A DNA stretch of 64,000 nt, from NCBI GenBank assembly GCA_037176845.1, contig JAYKXP010000021.1:1-64000 (forward strand), given 5' to 3'. This DNA comes from Paramarasmius palmivorus (lineage: Eukaryota; Basidiomycota; Agaricomycetes; Agaricales; Marasmiaceae). Below are positions 33,100-44,752 of this stretch, piece after piece; within the stretch, counting starts at the first letter, position 1, and every line of letters starts with the position of its first letter. The position numbers were made by a program, and so were the translations under genes. The notes under the pieces are model-generated. The model ran no database searches and was not told where the DNA came from. It saw only the letters and a program-made list of their open reading frames with translations.

Positions 33100-34690
33100 T
33101 TAGAGACGGCGTTTCGGAACAACGTGGGTAACCCTAACCCAAGCCAACATCAACGGGTTGAATTAGTCATCTGGGGCAACTCTTTCTTCCCGACCACCAC
33201 GATCTCCCATTGTTCCTTCTCTGTCGATCACTATTCGCAAAACATACGAGAGGTACATTAGGTTCATTTGCTTCGAATAAGACGCTAGGGAGAATAGTGA
33301 GTGAACTTCACGGTGGTTTTTTCATTTCATCTGATTCCACATCTGCAGATCGATAACGGAGCCCTCGTATGAAAATGGCGTTGGAATTGGTGCGGAGCTG
33401 ATGTTTATGTCGGGATAGTCGAAGAGGTGCGCATCTCCTTCTTCCTCTACAAGCTGTCCGTCTTGCTCATGCGTAATTGTAGGACATCACTCGAATGCCA
33501 GCTCAACACGCCGTATTATAGCATCCAGCCACCTTTTACCATCGACGCATCAAGCAAAGAACGCCAGCTTAACGTCAACACGCATCTGGCTACCTGCAAC
33601 GAAGAAGCGTTTTCAAATGCAATGACTTGGACACCGCAGAGGTACGTAGCCCGCTATCCACGAGCCCTCGCTCAAAACCATATGTGCATTGCTCTCGAAC
33701 AGCCGCTGACCATTCATTAGAGCCCCTCCCCGCACCGCCTACATGTCAACGTCACTATGCCCTCCCACTCTTGACTTCCGTTCGGTTACAGGCTCCTCAC
33801 ACCCCCAACTCAACCATCACCTGTCTGATTTCTAGAATCAAACCGCACCCGCCCCTTGTCGTCTCCTTCTCTTTGGAATCGACACTCTCCTGTCGGTTCG
33901 ATAGTGCTGGTTACCTACGGAACTCACGTCGCTCTTTTTCAACGATTGGTGATCGACGTGACTCCTTCCCGGAGCGACTATTACCCATGACCCTGCCCAC
34001 CACCTCTCCTACACCTACCTTGCGCTGCCATATGAAGACACCAACTATTGAGGCATATATACCACTCATGCCGCCCATCTCGAACGCCGACTCTTCCCAA
34101 ACAGCCTCTTTCCTTCCACAGCACCTACTATCCCTCATCCTCCGATGAGACGATAAGTTTACCCCACGTTTTTGTTCTGCCGCCTAGCTCTTTTGTCTCC
34201 TTTCGTTTCATTGGGGACAAGATTCACGCTTCATTTGGGTGTTCACGCCGCCCCCTGCTGATAGTGGGGGTCAGATATTTGCCTTCTACTCTCCCCTTCA
34301 CCTTGTTCGATAAACTCTAGCCGCGTCGAGGATCGCACCGCGGATGTTCTCAGGCTGGTTTACTCATTGTCTGTGTTGTATCGTTCTCGTTGTACCTTCC
34401 TCTTCGAGTTTATCTCGTTGTAGACGCCAGCAGTAGTATGGAATACCATCGCGTTCTTTCAATAATCATCGTGGGAGGGGGTAAAGCGGGGGCATGGGGT
34501 ATCCAGGGTCGGAGAGATGGATTGATGCATCTTTCGAAGAACATATACCCGCGTCTCTCCCTACGCCCGTCGTCATGTTTCCCACCGTCTAGGTATTGGT
34601 TTCTAAGAGGTGGTGACTCGGAGGCGTACACGTACCTCATTGTTCCGTCCTACGTAGAATATCACGCCGTGAGTTCTGGGTAAACTCATG
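33100..34690 (+). repeat. R4: fourth R repeat
   Basis: It starts GGCGTTTCGGAACAACGTGG with the telomere-like box at 33,129-33,140, so it is the uninterrupted reference for the Ngaro insertion site. It shares with R2 the lesion before the first donor (33,420). A 173-codon frame at 33,627-34,148 overlaps the readable last exon in another phase and is partly preserved in R3. Blocks near 34,230 (GGGTGTTCACGCC) and 34,580-34,690 recur in R1 and R3. Unlike units 1-3, no G block was recognised before it. Confidence 0.5.
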
Positions 34691-35440
34691 TTTCGTTCGT
34701 CGGAGTCACACACACGACCTTTTACATCGATACCTCCCAGTATCGACTGCTCCGCCAATACGTGTCCAAGCACCGGCGATGCATGCGAGAATTCATCGAC
34801 ATGACGATAGCGGGTGGAGACCTCAATATGCGGCGTCTAGCGTTGCTTGGCTCTTGGGAAACTGTAGAGGTATGTAGTCAAGCTCTCGAATTGATGACCT
34901 GGACTCAAACATTTATGATAGGTATGGACCTCCTGCCCATCCTTGAAGATGCTTCACTGGCAATCTATCTTTACCCCGCCATTACATTCCCGAACTCTCG
35001 CTTTGTTATTTGGGATAGAAAGGCTTCATTGCCCCGGACATCATGAGATGGAGTTGTGTACTTGGATTTAATGCTGAGCACAATACATCATCTTCGGTGA
35101 CCATGAGAGACTGGGAAGAGGGAATAGTGTTCGGGTAACTCTCTCCAAAAGCCTACACGGCAGTTAACGACGTATGCCATTATCACCTTGCCGCCTTTAA
35201 TGTAGGGTCGTTCCACCGTGAATGTGCGTCCCGCGATGTAATGATTATCTTTGTTTGATCAGTTGCGTTCACCGTCTCAACTCAGACACAGAATTCCGGA
35301 GAATGTTTCGCCCTGGCACGGATGAATTGAGCTGAATTCTAGGTATGAACACGTTGAGACAAAGGGTTTATTGACGTCCCGTCCCATTCCTTCCCTAAGC
35401 ATCGTCTGCTCGCCAAATCATCTTTCAGGTATTTGTATTC
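34691..35440. other. Spacer between R4 and B4 with an isolated open frame
   Basis: A frame at 34,762-35,046 (about 95 codons) is open on the plus strand but has no counterpart in the other units. Nothing else was recognised. Confidence 0.3.
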
Positions 35441-35766
35441 TCCATCTCATTCCGTATTTCGGGTTGTGAAACAAAAATTGTTTCCCCATACGCATATTCG
35501 TTTCCATTTAATCAAAAAAGGAATTCATTGTTCGATGCTCGTATAGATCTTTGATATTTATGTCGATGAGCGGCGTGGCCCGTATCTGATCTAGGTCAAT
35601 TTATAATACTTCACAGCAGCATATATGACGGGGTATACTCGAACATCCCTGTTTCTTGATGACCCCCTACTTCCTTCCCGTCGAATCTCTTCGTTTCTGA
35701 CTCAGTCGTCCTCAGTTCAGTCTTACCTCCATGCTGTCCACCGTGATGCTCATTTCAGCGCTTAAG

Positions 35767-37019
35767 TTTGGTTACCATTACTCTTACAGATATCAATGGC
35801 TACATCAAGTAAAATAGTAATCGAAAACGTCAAGCCTACGACAGTTTCAATGGTCGATGACGGAATAGCACTCGTTATTCAATGGCACCAAGCTCCCGGA
35901 TCATCTACTAAGCTCATATTCGTTTTAAGGCCTCCCGGCTCTATCATTCTGGGTGTACGTGCTGAGAATGACAACGTACCATTTGTTGATCAGTCGGGCA
36001 TATCAAACGTCACTTGGGGAATCTCTCCAGGGTTAGTGCTTCTATGTTTCCTTGAAAAATGTGTATCGCTGAATCAAAATCTCATAGAACGTATCAGGTA
36101 TATGCGTTAGATGCTTCGTTGTAAGTACAATCATCGAAGGCTAGTGCCCACTGTCTAATACTGTACACATTTTAGTCCCCAATCGCTTTGCTGTTCCCAA
36201 GCTGGTCCATTGGATATCGGCTCATATGATACTTTAGTCACGGTCAACGATCAGGGACAGTCACAAGTATCACCTACTAGGTAGGCTTCAAGATCATGTC
36301 TTCTTCGTTTGTTTACATGTTGTAATTTGAGCAGTTCGAAGACAAGCTCGAGAACGTCTTCTGGCACTTCACCTACGATCGTAAATACAGCCAACGCCCC
36401 CACAACTGTGCCAGTTGTGGAATCAGATTTTCCCACAAGTACAGGTCTCACCCAGACGAATATACCAGAGCCTTCCTCGCGAACCCTTTCAAACACGTTA
36501 CTTGGTAGCACGGCAACAGATCGACCAACGTGAGTGGGAAACGTCCATACACTATCAGGTGTATCTTCCGATAGTGAAACGCTGTCCACTTTTTCACCTA
36601 CCAACATAAATTCACCCAATGGTTCAACACCGCATTCAGTAAATAATCTCGGACGTATCATCGGTCCAGTTGCCGGTGTACTCGCCCTGATGATCCTAAT
36701 TCTTGTTGGTTCCATCATTCTCAGAGCCCACCGTGGAAGACACACACATTCAGAACACATTTCACCGTACCCAGACAGCAATTGGGAATCTAATGTACCA
36801 CGGAGAAAGAAGCAAGAGTCAATGCCGAGTAGCCAAGAACCAGATGTTGATGCTCACCGTAGTTCGGATACATCACAGGTGCCTGAAGTAGGAAGAGAAC
36901 ACCGTCGGATTTTGTATCTTGATAAGAGCGGTTGGAGACCGTCTCCAGGAATACTGCATATAGGAAGTGAAGGTTCTAGTGTGATTGTGATGCCGCCTCG
37001 TTACTATGCAGCAATTTAG
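35767..37019 (+). CDS. B4: single-pass surface protein with Ser/Thr stalk (about 348 aa, start exon not found)
   Basis: Exons: to 36,031 (from about 35,767), 36,088-36,120, 36,176-36,280, 36,332-36,529 and 36,575-37,019. All junctions are in phase and the frame is open to TAG. The start is a hydrophobic W-L-P-L-L-L-Q-I-S (signal-peptide-like; its ATG exon is upstream and unresolved). An extracellular domain follows with V-I-E-N-V-K-P-T-T-V-S, I-Q-W-H-Q-A-P-G-S-S and G-T-Y-Q-V-Y-A-L-D-A-S. Next come a Ser/Thr-rich stalk of about 75 residues, a helix G-P-V-A-G-V-L-A-L-M-I-L-I-L and a basic cytoplasmic tail ending K-S-G-W-R-P-S-P and M-P-P-R-Y-Y-A-A-I. This stalk-helix-tail plan suits a surface sensor or wall protein (inference). 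It is the only open B gene of the tandem array. Confidence 0.7.
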
Positions 37020-37569
37020 ATCGATTTATTTATTGCTGTACCAGTTTATACACCTGGGCTGATACACAGCACCGAGATATAGGTACCCGGCCTCTGTAAC
37101 TCGACAGATGAGCCAATTATTGCAAGCAAAATAACACGGCTTTGGCTGGGAAGAGGAACATCATTGGCGTTCGAGATAAGAATATGACCCAAACCCTAAC
37201 GTAATCTGCACAAGAAAGGAAATAATCACGCGACTGCCTCCCCTCTCCTTTTTTCATTGACAACAACAATGTCAGCTCCATTTCGCTGGATGGCTCACGA
37301 TGAACGGAAAACTTGCTTGTTCCGTCACAATCAAATATTCTACTGTACCATTTCAACCACTTCGGCAGGCGCTATGACCTGTGACCAAGCTGACGCAATC
37401 TTTCCTTCGTCAAATTGGCTTGGATCGTGACAAAACGGAAATTTTGCCGAAAATTTGACATTTTTTTGGCAGCCATGATGGCATTTTTCGATGTCCGAGC
37501 AGCCCGGAAGACCGTCAGCATGCTCAGTAACCTGTGACCGACCGTTTCATGGGAGAGCTGATTTGAATA
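37020..37569. other. Spacer downstream of B4
   Basis: No gene is supported. Near 37,190 an AAACCCTAAC telomere-like half box is present, and 37,440-37,490 has GCCGAAAATTT and GGCATTTTT strings similar to the 25.35-kb cluster. Confidence 0.35.
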
Positions 37570-38460
37570 TTTAGAGGCTCAGGGAATCGTTGGCATTGAT
37601 TGAATCTCATACAGATAGCTGCGATGTGCGCTGTATTGTACACCGCAAAGATACATCCTCCGGCCAACGTGCAATGTGCATGTACAGCTCCACTCCCTCT
37701 CCGATATGTCATAGCTACCTTTTCTTTTCCCGAACCCGAGATACGACTCCACCTTGCAAAATCGCCCATTCATATACTACCCATCTTTCTAATCGTCGTT
37801 TCAAGTGCATGTAGAGTACTGGTAATCTGTGAGAGGTAAACTTTCCAAATTGAGCCCCGCTCATGATGCCATACAGTATCCACTTGGTTATATTCACTTA
37901 GGCCTATCCGTCTTCTTGCATCCGTCGCAACTATATACTACCAGAAGCGAACTACTCACACTCGTATCCTCATCCTCAGCAACTGAGGTGCCCTGGCACC
38001 GACACATCGGATACTTCACCGTGACCTCACTGCTCTTGAGCTCATATAGCCAAATTCATTCGCGTTCGTGACAGACCCTCATACCGATCCCTCTGCGGCA
38101 TACATTCCTTGGTTCTGCCGTCTTGTCGCTCCCGTTCCATCCCATCCCTCCTCGATCAACGTTTGTGCGTCTACTCAAGGCGGATTATCGTTCTAATCTA
38201 CTCCCATGGTGCTCGGTACTTTGGAGGCACGACAACTGGGTGTACGAGTGGATGTGGGTAGCAGAGAGTGTTATGGATGTTGAAGGTGACAATGGGTGTG
38301 CAACGGTTTGTTATGATCTGTTTCTGCGATTTAGGATTACAGTAGTTAATTGTACGGCCTACCATAGAGAAAGATCCATGTCGAATGCCTAGGTACGCAA
38401 ACTGCACATTAAATTGAACCAATGGGAAACGGACCGAGCCCAATGTTGGAATTCTGGATG
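37570..38460 (+). repeat. K2: second copy of the K repeat
   Basis: Same order of blocks as 1,020-1,840, including CTCCACTCCCTCTCCGA and GTTATGATCTG. It lies upstream of A5, as K1 lies upstream of A1. Open frames are not conserved between the copies. Confidence 0.55.
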
Positions 38461-38939
38461 TCCGACTCAGCAGCTGGAGAGTCTGCGAGTGGTTTCTAGG
38501 TAGTTATTTTACCTCAGATATTATTCAGCAATTTACTAAGTAGCTACATTAGAATATTCTAGATACAAAAGTAGTAGATATACAAACCAGAAAATATAGC
38601 GGCGAGGGACATGCGTTTGCGAGGCAACATCCCCAAGCCTTGATCAACCGCAAAACCTAATCTTTACTTCTCTCACGCGCACCAAAAATCCAACACCCAC
38701 TTCAGGGAGAGACGGGCGTTCAGATATCCCGCAAACCTCCACTGCTCATAATCTACATTCCCCGGGGTTGAGCACACACCTTTCGCTCTCAGTCCTGACT
38801 TAACAAATATACTAGGAGCCCGTAAAAGATCCAGAAGAGACGGCAGCATGCGAACGAGTGCATGGATTCGGGCGATGCGGAAGTTGCCATGGATACGTAC
38901 AATTGTGTTACCCAAACCTTGAACCACTCATCAGCTACC

Positions 38940-39118
38940 GATAACGGCTTTTATGGGGACTTGGACAAGTCGACCCACAGATTTCGTCTGAAAGTAACAT
39001 CGCCGTAGATAGTAGCTGTAAGGCCAGCAAACGCATGGGACGACTCGGTGATTTCATCTTTAACCAGTTACAGTTAATTATGGTGGTAAATTATGTCGCG
39101 ACATCATCAGATCGTAGT
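38940..39118 (+). mobile_element. Deleted copy of the 8.88-kb MITE-like element
   Basis: 38,940-39,060 matches, in reverse complement, part of the element interior near 9,000-9,110. 39,061-39,118 matches its right arm (CCAGTTACAGTTAATTATGG up to CATCAGATCG). Both 26-base palindromes are lost. What follows (TAGTATTCGTTGG) is the same as after the A2 copy, so the insertion predates the A2/A5 duplication. Confidence 0.6.
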
Positions 39119-39226
39119 ATTCGTTGGTTTCCAGTGATTCCCATTATTTACGAATTCGAAAACTGCTGTAATGATATCTTCCCGGTATCAATAGGTTCAG
39201 ATGGTTTCGTAGCTGCAAACTCGAAG

Positions 39227-39265
39227 GCATCGCAAAACACAGCCTTGCGCGAGAATACAAAATCA
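39227..39265 (+). promoter_or_regulatory. Family-A promoter block, A5
   Basis: GCATCGCAAAACACAGC, then GAATACAAAATCA, about 60 bases before the A5 ATG. Confidence 0.55.
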
Positions 39266-39324
39266 AAGCTAAAACATGGTGCTCACCAGTGACCACTTGT
39301 CCCTTATTTTCCCCTGCCAACCGA

Positions 39325-40310
39325 ATGGGATTTTTAGCGTTTCCCCTAGGTTCGACATTTGTATTTGTCACATTTTACGGTTGTATCTAGTGAGTATGTT
39401 ACTAAAGGCTCCTCTCCTAGGTTGCTACGTGGGGTTTTCTGCGTCTCACGCGCGCCATCTCATCACGGGTAAAAGGGACAAATTCCGAACACACATTCCA
39501 ATGCTTATTCTTCTACTGATACTAATAACAATCGGACTTGTGCTGCGCTTTCTTCTACTATTTATGCTAGATCAGGAGTCGACGACATACAGCCGGCGTT
39601 TCGAGGTCTCCAGGCTCTTCTCAGGCTTGATGTTTGTGCGTGATCTTCATCTATCCAAATCTGCTGGAACTAAATATTACAACAGATATTCGGAGCATTC
39701 TATGGTACGATTCAATACATCGATATTTTCGTTAACAACATCTACCTTAGGGTCATATGGATCGCTTATCGCCCAATACATTTACAACTCAAATAAACTT
39801 TGGAACTGGAAGATTATACTTCCTTTGACCATTCTTATAGTGGCAACAGCGACTGTCATTGTTCACTTCATGGAGATGGAACTGCTCCAGAGGAACTCGT
39901 ACATGGCCCTCGGATATACGCTACAGGGTTTAGCATTGGTATATTTACCTTGAGTTGAGCCTGCAGTTTATTAAAGTCTCATATTACCGCTACAGGAAGT
40001 TGGGACATTCTATGGTATACTTGTTTTGTCTGTGATGGCAGCAATAACCTATTCATTCAACCAGGTATATATGCAGTACTTTTTGGACAATGCATATGCA
40101 TTCTGGTCGAGCACGGAAAAGAGAACCACAAGAACCACATCCTTCTCCTCTCCTTTATGTTTGTGCCGATCAAATTGGGAAACCGTTGTCAACCTCATGG
40201 AGACCTTCATGGAGTACGTGGAAATTACTCGAACATCCATGTGAGTGGGATCCCTTCAGTCGAGAACTTTCGCCAAGCGTTTAGATAGATACCCCATGGC
40301 TTACGCGATT
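39325..40310 (+). pseudogene. A5: 3'-truncated family-A gene
   Basis: Exons 1-6 align with A4: 39,325-39,379, 39,421 to the donor near 39,638, the 19-base exon ending near 39,703, then exons 4 and 5, and 40,065-40,240. Intron 1 is shortened with a weak GTTGTA donor. Exon 6 has a net frameshift near 40,170, and only the first few bases of exon 7 (A-T-A-C-C-C-C-A-T-G) remain before unrelated sequence at about 40,300. The core and tail are missing. It cannot make a family-A protein. Confidence 0.78.
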
Positions 40311-40769
40311 GGGAGCATGAGTGATACCTTGCGTGTGCCTGCTAAGTATGATGAAATCCGAACTGTCCACTCTCCTAATCAGACCCGTTTTTGGTCATAG
40401 CTCATTCGTGGGCGTCGCAGTTGAGCCCCTTTGCAAATACCGCTCAACATTCAGTACTGTTGACACGAGAGCATCTTCTTGCCATACTCGAGCCCCCACC
40501 AAATGATGCTGTCGACATATTTCCCACGCCTACGGTAAAGCCCGGAACTCACAGAAAGATTATTCCACCTTCAGGCATGATCATCTAAGGTCAACCAAGT
40601 ACTTAAAACGATTCATGATATACTAACTCACCTATATTCTCAATATCTAATGTTTCTGAGTGTCCTACTTTCACCACTATCTCTTTTCCGAAGGGCGTGG
40701 ACATCAGCGCTTAAGGTTCCATATTTGGTAACACGGTCTTTATGCCTGGTCATATTTCCAAATTGGGGT
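40311..40769. other. Spacer after A5 truncation
   Basis: No gene recognised. The short open frame at 40,321-40,506 has no homologue in the window. Confidence 0.35.
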
Positions 40770-41470
40770 GACTGCTTTGACTAGACTTGACTTGATTCTA
40801 CTGGTAATCGTTTAACTTGTATGCAAATCTCCTTGACATTTACTGGCCTTGACTTGATCTTGACTCAGCTATCATTCATCTTTACTCGATCTTGACTTGA
40901 GTTTCACTCGTCTCCGCTTGATCTTGACTTGAATTACCCAGGCCTTTACTCAAACTTGACTTGACTTGACTTGAATATTACTGTAGTGACTATGACTTGG
41001 ACTTTACTTGACCCGGTCTTGAAGATACTTAGGCCTATCTGGAGGTTGACTTGAGTTGAACTCGTCCATACTCAGGCGCTAACACGACTCGATATGTAAA
41101 TACATTCTCATTAAGGATAGTGAATTCATCGAGCTCCCCAGCCTTTCGCCTAGTCTCATTCCACAATCCCCGTGCTCATAAATCACTCCCAGAACGCGAC
41201 TGAGGGTGTCCTTTGTGAGCCCAGCCTTTCATCGTACATTCATAGGGCAAAATAGTTGAGGTGCAATAAGCCGCTTGGATACAGGTGTCGTTACGTGCAC
41301 CGCACCCGAGGTCAAGGACATTAATGGTACAGCTCGTTACCTCTGAGGCTATTACACATTTAAATCACCTCGACTTCCATCGGAGATGAGATGTCCTGAG
41401 GTTGACTCAAAATGTACTCAAATCAGCCTAAATACATTGACTTAGGTATCTTGACTCAAATTTAAGTCTG
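40770..41470 (-). repeat. Degenerate CTTGACTTGA repeat, inverse of the left-edge repeat
   Basis: About 40,770-41,080 and again 41,400-41,470 consist of CTTGACTTGA/TTTACTCGATCTTG-like units, the reverse complement of the 75-660 repeat. The pair brackets A1-A5, and the gene beyond it (A6) is in reverse orientation. 41,100-41,400 between them has no recognised gene. Confidence 0.65.
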
Positions 41471-41571
41471 CCCGACAGCAACCCTGGAACTTAACCCGTT
41501 GGATACTTCATCGTGACCTCACCGGTCTTATGTTTGTATAGCATTTCATAGCCTACTTATGTATGTATGTA

Positions 41572-43058
41572 TTAGAATCGACCAAAACTGGATACCTCGT
41601 CCCATGGTTGCTTAGTCGACGATATATCGAGAACTGAGCCTAGAGAGGCCCGAGACGGCTTAATCCTTTCCACTTGCATGTTCGATATGGCTTCGTCTAC
41701 GTTGGAAAAGCTGAGACCTAATGTAATGCGTACGATAATGAACGTTTGTGAGATCCCCTGATAGTAATGCAACTGAGCTTCATGTTCAAGAAGAGGTGAC
41801 ACCAAACGACCCCTTACCAGTACGTGAATGAGTCCATTTTGAATGAAAATCCCACTGACCGTTGGGACCAGGTAATCTCCGTTGAACCTTATGGCGTTGA
41901 TCTCTGTCGCCGTTATCGCAGCAAAAATAATGAGTACCAATGGGTAGAGCATGCCGGATTCAATTCTGTGATCCGTGAGCCAGTGTCGTTGATGGATTAT
42001 AGATAACATACGTGATAATAGTCACAAGATTATACAATCTCCTCTTTCTGTGACCTAGGAATGAGCTTGCCGTTCGTGAAATGCGAAAAATTCGGGCAGC
42101 TAACACACTCCATGTGTGAGTAGTAATCCCGTGACCATAGAAAGATCCTAACCAATTAAGGATGTTATGAGGATATTTGTGAAAGCTGTACCGAGGTATA
42201 GCCCACAGTTGATGTAGTTACTCGTAATAACGTGCTCTCTGTCCACTCCTTTGTCAGGGGCGTAGACGGTGCTAAGATTTACAAACTGTGAGCCACCGTG
42301 GTAGACAACGATGACGACTAATGCAATCACTGTAGAAATATACCATTTTGAGTGATTATTCATTTAGACGAGGAGGACTTACCATGATTGACAAGACACA
42401 AGCATCCAGGTAGGACAATCGCCCGAAGTCTTCTGCCCCATATCGCATGACACCTCCAAAGCTATATGCCATTTGTTTCAGCGTCAACGTTTAGAGCAAC
42501 TAAAGTATAACTTGCTCACCAAGATGATGTCCCCGACAAAGCTGTTTTCGATTGTTAGGGGCGAATCCCGATGCTTTGGTAATTACTTACTTTGCGAGAA
42601 ATAATAAACTCGTTCGCACTACATTCTTCCTGTTCGATGATTAAACAAACACCTTGGAGATGACATGATGTCAATGCATACGTGATGGGATTCTGTGTTC
42701 CACCTAGTCCTTGGAGTGTGGGGTCGATATGATCCAGATCCCATGCTGCCGCCATCATGCAAGCGGCGATGGATATTGACGACAAAATGAAGATCACGGT
42801 GAGCAGGGAGATCTGTAACCAGTATTTTCCTTGTTTTCTCTGAAAGAATATATATACGCATTGCGTAAACAGCACTGCATAACCACCTGTAAAATCTCTT
42901 CGTCTGCGTCGACGTATGGGTGTTTTGATTTGGCGTACCGTATAGTATTCCTATCGCCTGTGGAAAATCAATGAACTACTACTTGAGAAGCAGTCGAAAG
43001 GAGCGATAACACTCACGAGAATTGGTCCTAAAACGTAATATGCTATGTCGAATGGCAT
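41572..43058 (-). CDS. A6: short family-A membrane protein (334 aa), single module
   Basis: Ten exons on the minus strand: 43058-43017, 42957-42939, 42886-42682, 42629-42591, 42541-42520, 42461-42383, 42329-42153, 42099-42012, 41965-41818, 41757-41572. They total 1,005 bases with no internal stop. Exon sizes 19, 39, 22, 79 and 88 equal those of A2 and A4. The protein starts with one two-helix module (I-G-I-L-Y-G-G-Y-A-V-L-F), then F-V-G-D-I-I-L-L-W-R-C-H-A-I-W-G-R-R, L-P-G-C-L-C-L, further helices and a tail with L-S-F-S-N-V-D-E-A. About seven spans are likely, the usual number for this kind of agaricomycete protein. It lacks the two extra N-terminal modules of A1-A5 and has no copy of their promoter block. 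Confidence 0.87.
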
Positions 43059-43805
43059 TCTAGAGGTTTAGAGACGGAGAAACTAGTCAGAATGTAAGCG
43101 TCTTTTGTAGCCAGAGGACTACGCTGTGTTTCCCATCTCCAACCTTTGATTGATGAGACTTGCCATAGATATGTTTGATACTACCAAGTATTCTGCACGA
43201 TTGCACAGGGATCTATAGCAACCTGTCTAATATTGGGATATTGTTACCAGAAGAGGACCATGAGTTCTTGCGGTTCCAGAGGTGCTGACTCTGCTAATAC
43301 ACTGCATATCGGTCAACCCGAACATAAGACACAGCCTTGGTACAGATATCGCGACCGGCTATTGAGGGGATGGGTATGACATCAACTGCGGTTGCAGGAT
43401 ATATGGATATATCCTTGCAAGTTGGAGAATAGCATGGATCGGATTCGGGTAGCAATTCTGGCTAAGGAAACGCGAGTTCATACACTAGACATTGTCAGGG
43501 CTACACGGAATACCCCACAGATATCTGATAGTTGTATCACGATCAAAGAGTGAGGAGGCAAGGAGGAGGACATGACGACAGCATGAACTCATTAGAAACT
43601 TCTGATAAGACAGTTCCGAGTTCCGCAGATCAAAGATCAAAGATGATTTTCTTTACGACCTACAGATCATGAAACTCCTCTCCCAATGACATCGATGGAG
43701 CCCCATCATCTTTTGATACATTCCGATGTATCCAGTGTGACAGAAAGCGCACGTATGTTGACCATGGGACCATCGACCATTCCAAGTTAACAACAACCGC
43801 CAAAC
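43059..43805. other. Spacer between A6 and C1
   Basis: No gene recognised. A6 and C1 are both on the minus strand, so this holds the A6 promoter (near 43.06-43.2 kb) and the C1 3' end. Confidence 0.4.
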
Positions 43806-44752
43806 TCATTCCACAATGCGCACCTTCCTATCTGGGTCTGTCGTTTTCCCCCCGAAGAAGCCTCTCTGTGTCTCTACCCATGAATAGAAAAGATGGTCTC
43901 TGATGTCGACTTCCGACTCTACCTCCGCCACTTCCTTGTCCATTTTATGCTTATTAAACATAACCATGTCCCTGCTATTTGAATAAGGCCGTCGACGGAG
44001 GTATATGAACGCGATTGCGCAAAGTGCAATAACGACGACACCACCGATTGCACCACCAATGATAGCCTGAGTTTCTAGGTTCGTATGAGGACTCGGGGTC
44101 GGGGTATCGTGTGAAGAAGGTTCGGAGCTTGAAAGATGAATTAAAGAGCTTGGATGAAAGATATAGTGAGTGAGGCGTACCTATTTTGAATAGGTCCGGA
44201 ATTGGGTGGAGTGCTACTACTCATATCTGTCGTTATGGGTACTAATGTCGATACGATATTCCCAATCTCAGGCAGGAGACTTCAGTGATAATCTATAAGT
44301 ACAAATTAAGAGGTTATAGAAATAGAAGGTAATTACCCATTCTCGTTCTCAGCCGTCAGGGTATACAGTCTAAGGTCAGTAGTCATCCAGAGTTTAACGA
44401 GGGGATTCTACTGAGGTACTTACCCATTAACGACTCCGTAGAAATTAGTCACGCAAAGACTAGGGGTAAAAGACGCATTACATAGTTTCGACGCCTCCAG
44501 CGTATCATTCTGTTTTTGCAGCTTGAACCGTATCGCGGGCTGATCATCTCCCAGCCCAAAGTAAGCGAAACTCCACTTGATTTCGAGCTGTACCATTCCG
44601 TCGGACGGTGGACTTGATTCGTAATTGTGAATTGTGAGCGTGAGCTTTGGAGTCTGAGCTCCAGTTGCTACGATTAAACTAGAAATATGAGTATATCAGT
44701 TATATACGATACGGTAAAAGTGGGCGCACAGTGATAGTACAAAGAATAACAT
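43806..44752 (-). CDS. C1: signal-peptide, single-pass surface protein (243 aa)
   Basis: Five exons on the minus strand: 44752-44730, 44678-44424, 44369-44337, 44279-44181, 44127-43806. They total 732 bases, open to TGA. Signal peptide M-L-F-F-V-L-S-L-L-I-V-A-T-G-A; ectodomain of about 95 residues (K-L-T-L-T-I-H-N-Y, S-F-A-Y-F-G-L-G-D-D, two Cys, N-F-Y-G-V-V-N-G-L-Y); Ser/Thr/Pro stalk; helix I-I-G-G-A-I-G-G-V-V-V-I-A-L-C; then R-R-R and an acidic cytoplasmic tail with F-Y-S-W-V-E-T-Q-R-G-F-F. The ectodomain pattern resembles family B, but the tail is unrelated to the D-S-G-W-R-P tail. Probably plasma-membrane protein; ligand unknown. The neighbour C2 is a broken duplicate. Confidence 0.8.

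Noticed and set aside
5518..33140. Interstitial telomere or chromosome end
   Set aside because: Each box has only two telomere-type units at a fixed place in a repeat, which is not a telomere tract.
33627..34148. 173-codon open frame in R4
   Set aside because: Only partly open in R3 and not in R2, and it conflicts with the splice-consistent frame of the same repeat. Kept only as part of the R4 repeat.
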